Below, piece after piece: positions 13,298-16,026 of a DNA stretch of 16,026 bases; positions within the stretch are counted from its first letter, which is position 1, and each line of letters opens with the position of its first letter. The notes under the pieces are model-generated. The model saw only the letters and a list, made by a program, of their open reading frames with translations, made no database searches and was not told the DNA's origin. The position numbers and the translations under genes are program-made. The stretch lies in contig WTGD01000003.1 of assembly GCA_011523725.1 (NCBI GenBank), positions 1 through 16,026 of the forward strand, read 5' to 3'. Origin of the DNA: Nitrospinota bacterium (GTDB taxonomy: Bacteria; UBA8248).

Positions 13298-14497
13298 CTA
13301 GCCTTTTCGAAGCTGCTCCAACGCAACGGCCAGGCGCTCCACGCCGCGCTCACACTCTTCCGTCGAGCAAGAGTATGCGATTCTGATGTATCCCTCGCCG
13401 CCGAAAACGGCGCCGTTCACCGTTGCGATGGCATGCTCGTTCAGGAGGTAGTCCGCCACCTCGCCCGAGGTTTCCCCAAAGGCCTTCACGTTCGGGAACG
13501 CATAGAATGCGCCCGTAGGCTCCGCCAGCGTGACGCCTTCTATGGCGCCCAGACCTTCTGATATCACACGCCGCCGATTGTCGAATTCGCGCGTCATCGC
13601 CTCCATGGGCGCCTGGTCTTCCAGTACGCCGCGCGCCGCGCCATGCTGAATGAACGTGTTGACGCACACGGTGGTGTATTGGCGTATCTTGAGCAGGTGG
13701 CGCGTAATCTCGGGGCTCGCCACCGTCCAGCCGAGTCGCCAGCCGTCCATGCTGTAGAATTTCGAAAATCCGTTGATGATCACAGTGCGCTCCGCCATGC
13801 CGGGCTGTGAGAAAATGCTCGGGGCGCACGGTGCATCGCCGTAATATATGCGCGCATAAATCTCATCGCTCATCACCATGAAATTGCGCCGCACTGCCAG
13901 TTCCGCGATTTTCGCGAGTTCGGATTCCGGGATCGTACAGCCCGTGGGATTGCCGGGCGAAGTGAGGCAGATCAGTTTCGTCTTGGGCGTCAAAACCGCC
14001 TCGATGTCCTCGGCGCGCAATGCGAAATCATTTTCTTCTTTCGTCATCACCTCGACGGGCACGCCGCCCGCCAACGCCGTGCAGGATTTGTAGTGATGCC
14101 AGTTCGGCTGCGCGATGATCACCTCATCGCCCGGATTGACTAGGGCCAGCATGGAAACCATGATGCCCTCGTTCGCCCCCGCCATGACGATTACCTGCGT
14201 ATCGGGGTTCACCTCCACGCCGGTGTCGACTTCCGTTCGGTGTGCAATGCCCTTGCGCAGGGCGGGAACCCCCGTACTGGGCGCATAGTGCACGTCGCCG
14301 CGCGCGAGGGATTCGGCGGCTCCCTGCTTGATGTGCTCGGGCGTATCGAAATCCGTACGGCCAATCTGCCAGTGGATTACGTCGCGTCCCTCGGCCTCGA
14401 GCCTTGCCACGGCGTCAAAAACCTTGCGAATGCCCGAGAAGGGAATCTCTTCCAACCGATCCGCGCCCACGGCCTGGGCGTCAAAAGCAATACTCAT
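13298..14497 (-). CDS. Class I/II pyridoxal-phosphate aminotransferase
   Basis: This 399-residue fold-type I aminotransferase is of normal length. Visible features are the substrate loop YAPSTGVPALR (71-81), SPGNPTG (180-186, cofactor Asn183), SDEIYARIYY (210-219, Asp211 and Tyr214), the Schiff-base lysine in NGFSKFYSMDGWRLGW (242-257, Lys246 with Arg254 as phosphate ligand), and YIRIAYSCS (370-378, Arg372 for the substrate carboxylate). It transfers amino groups between an amino acid and a 2-oxo acid in the cytoplasm. It is aspartate/alanine-aminotransferase-like, but the substrate is not resolved. AGGAG, 7-8 nt before the ATG, supports the start. It is likely monocistronic: a terminator follows and a 226-nt gap precedes it. 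Confidence 0.92.
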   Translation of the reverse strand: MSIAFDAQAVGADRLEEIPFSGIRKVFDAVARLEAEGRDVIHWQIGRTDFDTPEHIKQGAAESLARGDVHYAPSTGVPALRKGIAHRTEVDTGVEVNPDTQVIVMAGANEGIMVSMLALVNPGDEVIIAQPNWHHYKSCTALAGGVPVEVMTKEENDFALRAEDIEAVLTPKTKLICLTSPGNPTGCTIPESELAKIAELAVRRNFMVMSDEIYARIYYGDAPCAPSIFSQPGMAERTVIINGFSKFYSMDGWRLGWTVASPEITRHLLKIRQYTTVCVNTFIQHGAARGVLEDQAPMEAMTREFDNRRRVISEGLGAIEGVTLAEPTGAFYAFPNVKAFGETSGEVADYLLNEHAIATVNGAVFGGEGYIRIAYSCSTEECERGVERLAVALEQLRKG

Positions 14498-14723
14498 CTA
14501 TCATCTCCTGGTAAATGAAAATGACTATAAGAACAATAATTTCAAATTACTGAAAACGCGATTGAAGGCGCCCGTTATAGCTCTTGAGGCCCCGGGGCGC
14601 AAGGGAGTTTTCACCCCCTGATTTTCCCCAACATCAACCGGATACTTCCCGCTTTGCCGAGTTCGATATGGTGTCGGCAACCATGGAAAACGGGGGTGTA
14701 GATAGCTGCCGGCCGCCGGATGC
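14498..14723. other. Intergenic region between the PhzF-family gene and the aminotransferase
   Basis: This 226-bp stretch holds G/C-rich palindromes (CCGGCCGCCGG near 14709 and GCCCCGGGGC near 14589), the first of which may help end the phzF transcript. No T-run follows either, so I do not call terminators. The part next to the aminotransferase (14510-14560) is A+T-rich and probably carries its promoter, but I cannot fix one. Confidence 0.35.
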
Positions 14724-15512
14724 CTAGAGCAAATCCCCCTGCATGACGGTCACGGCCCTGCCCCCGAGGAGGATGCGGTCTCCCAGAATTCTGATGCGCA
14801 CCACCCCGCCTCTCGTGGATGCCTGATAGGCCGTAAGTTCTTCTTTTTTGAGGCGTTTCGACCAGAACGGCCCCAGGCAACAGTGGGCGGAACCCGTCAC
14901 CGGGTCTTCGTTCACGCCGAGCCCGGGTGCGAAGAACCGGGAGGCGAAATCGTATCGGGGGTCATCGGATCGCGCCGTGACGATGCAGCCGCGCATGGAA
15001 ACCGTCTTCAGAAGCTGAAAATCAGGCGCCAGGGCTCTGACCGACGCCTCGGAATCGGCCTCCACCAGATAATCGAATTCGGTTTTTCCCACGTAGCGGG
15101 GGGTCAGGCCGAGACCCTCCACCAGAGCGTCGGGAGGTGCTGCGGGAGACTCCCTGCTGATGGGGAAATTCATCTCTATCCATTCTTCTTTCTGCTCACA
15201 GGTCAAAACCCCGCTTTTGGTGTGAAATATGACCGTCTCATCGGGGCCCAGATGCCCTTTCTCCCAAAGAACGTGGGCGCTCGCTAGCGTGGCGTGGCCG
15301 CAAAGGTCCACCTCGCTCACGGGCGTGAACCAGCGCAGGCCGTAGCCGTCTTCCTGTCTCACGACGAAAGCGGTTTCAGAGAGGTTCATCTCCGCCGCCA
15401 CGCGCTGCATCCATCCCTCATCCACTTGCGTCGGCAGGATGCACACGGCGGCCGGATTGCCCGAAAACGGCGTATCGGTAAAAGCATCCACCTGGACGAT
15501 GGGAAATGACAT
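14724..15512 (-). CDS. PhzF-family isomerase (phenazine-biosynthesis-like protein)
   Basis: This 262-residue protein has the two-domain PhzF/diaminopimelate-epimerase-like fold. Visible family motifs are QVDAFTDTPFSGNPAAV (7-23), NLSETAFV (43-50, with the catalytic Glu46), DLCGHATLASAHVL (69-82), and the glycine-rich FAPGLGVNEDPVTGSAH in the second half. PhzF itself isomerises trans-2,3-dihydro-3-hydroxyanthranilate, but most family members are not in phenazine clusters and no other phz gene is present. The frame is open to 15665; the ATG at 15512 begins at the usual family start (MSFPIVQVDAF) and follows a weak GAGAAG. It starts 23 nt after the MOSC gene, so the two are probably cotranscribed. 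Confidence 0.9.
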   Translation of the reverse strand: MSFPIVQVDAFTDTPFSGNPAAVCILPTQVDEGWMQRVAAEMNLSETAFVVRQEDGYGLRWFTPVSEVDLCGHATLASAHVLWEKGHLGPDETVIFHTKSGVLTCEQKEEWIEMNFPISRESPAAPPDALVEGLGLTPRYVGKTEFDYLVEADSEASVRALAPDFQLLKTVSMRGCIVTARSDDPRYDFASRFFAPGLGVNEDPVTGSAHCCLGPFWSKRLKKEELTAYQASTRGGVVRIRILGDRILLGGRAVTVMQGDLL

Positions 15513-15535
15513 GGGGTCTTCTCGTGGAAAAACAG

Positions 15536-16006
15536 TCAGATACGTTTGATGACGTCGCCCGCGCGAACGGAGCCTTCGCTGATAACCTGCGCGTTCAGCC
15601 CGGAGCGGTTGATGAGCGCGTCGTGCAGGCCCTCTACCCCCAGCAAATTCTCGAAATACCTGCACGGCTCGTTCAGGCGAACGCCGCGCATCAGCACATC
15701 GCCCACCCGGAACTCCGACCCCACCAGGTGATTGAGCGGAACGCCGCGCGTTACGATGTTCCTCCTGCTCTGGCCCGCGTCGAGATGGATGCCGTGATCG
15801 CGCGAAAGCGCCTCGATGGCTTCGATTTCGATGAGCGTCACCTCGCGATCGGGCCCCTGTTTTTTGGAGTAGGTGCCTACGCCCTCGGCGTAACGATCTC
15901 CCGCAAGTCCTGATCCTGCAACCGCTTGCGCCTGGGCGACCTCCATCATGGGTTCACCGCCCACCGAGGCGATGTGAACCGAAACCACCTCTCCCTCGAA
16001 ACTCAT
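15536..16006 (-). CDS. MOSC-domain protein (molybdenum cofactor sulfurase C-terminal-like)
   Basis: This 156-residue stand-alone MOSC domain shows GLAGDRYA (33-40), SRRNIVTRGVPLNHLVG (80-96), the conserved cysteine in VRLNEPC (109-115, Cys115), and the C-terminal GLNAQVISEGSVRAGD (136-151). MOSC proteins bind or transfer sulfur through this cysteine and are linked to molybdenum cofactor handling or detoxification of N-hydroxylated compounds. An AGGAG lies about 11 nt before the ATG, slightly far. It is the first visible gene of a pair with the PhzF-family gene; any genes further upstream lie outside the window. Confidence 0.88.
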   Translation of the reverse strand: MSFEGEVVSVHIASVGGEPMMEVAQAQAVAGSGLAGDRYAEGVGTYSKKQGPDREVTLIEIEAIEALSRDHGIHLDAGQSRRNIVTRGVPLNHLVGSEFRVGDVLMRGVRLNEPCRYFENLLGVEGLHDALINRSGLNAQVISEGSVRAGDVIKRI

Positions 16007-16026
16007 GCTTTCACACGCTCCTGTAT

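Noticed and set aside
14611..14880. Small minus-strand frame of 89 codons after the PhzF-family gene
   Set aside because: Most of it overlaps the PhzF gene in another frame, and it has no ribosome site or recognisable domain.
14724..15512. Phenazine biosynthesis cluster
   Set aside because: Only a PhzF-family gene is present. This family is widespread outside phenazine producers and no other phz gene is in the window.

Overview
The window looks like a piece of a Gram-negative chromosome of fairly high G+C. It is dense with well-formed genes, most preceded by clear GGAG/AGGAGG ribosome binding sites. It encodes exported proteins (a c-type dihaem cytochrome and a periplasmic binding protein) and an amtB-glnB pair of proteobacterial type. 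I cannot name the genus; a proteobacterium or a related diderm lineage is the safest reading. I see no phage, transposase, integrase, CRISPR array or restriction genes.

Layout. From 1 to about 10,900 every gene is on the minus strand. At the left edge is tRNA-Glu(UUC) with its own promoter. Read in transcription order, an M20D amidohydrolase gene precedes an EamA/DMT transporter gene. To the right of that pair lies the most distinctive unit: a large MauG/CcpA-type dihaem cytochrome, then phnD-, phnC- and phnE-like ABC transporter genes, then an AMP-forming acyl-CoA ligase. The first four are tightly packed, with an ATGA junction, a 3-nt gap and an 80-nt overlap. A good sigma70-like promoter precedes the cytochrome, with a perfect 16-bp palindrome centred about 61.5 bp upstream of the predicted start point. 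Next is amtB-glnB (ammonium channel and its PII regulator), followed by a strong hairpin and a possible remnant of an outer-membrane protein.

From 11,185 to 13,207 the genes are on the plus strand: a carboxymuconolactone-decarboxylase-family protein, a cyclase-family (kynurenine-formamidase-like) hydrolase, a 65-residue CbtB-like cobalt-transport protein without a CbtA partner, and a ManC-type phosphomannose-isomerase cupin. From 13,298 to the right edge the genes are again on the minus strand: a class I/II PLP aminotransferase, then (in transcription order) a MOSC-domain protein and a PhzF-family isomerase.

Most of the window is ordinary metabolism: nitrogen uptake, amide hydrolysis, transamination, acyl activation and transport. 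The part that does not fit a textbook unit is the coupling of a dihaem cytochrome to a PhnD-type importer. Its binding protein lacks some residues typical of the 2-aminoethylphosphonate pocket, and no C-P lyase or phosphonatase gene is nearby. The substrate may be an unusual or redox-active anion, but this is inference.
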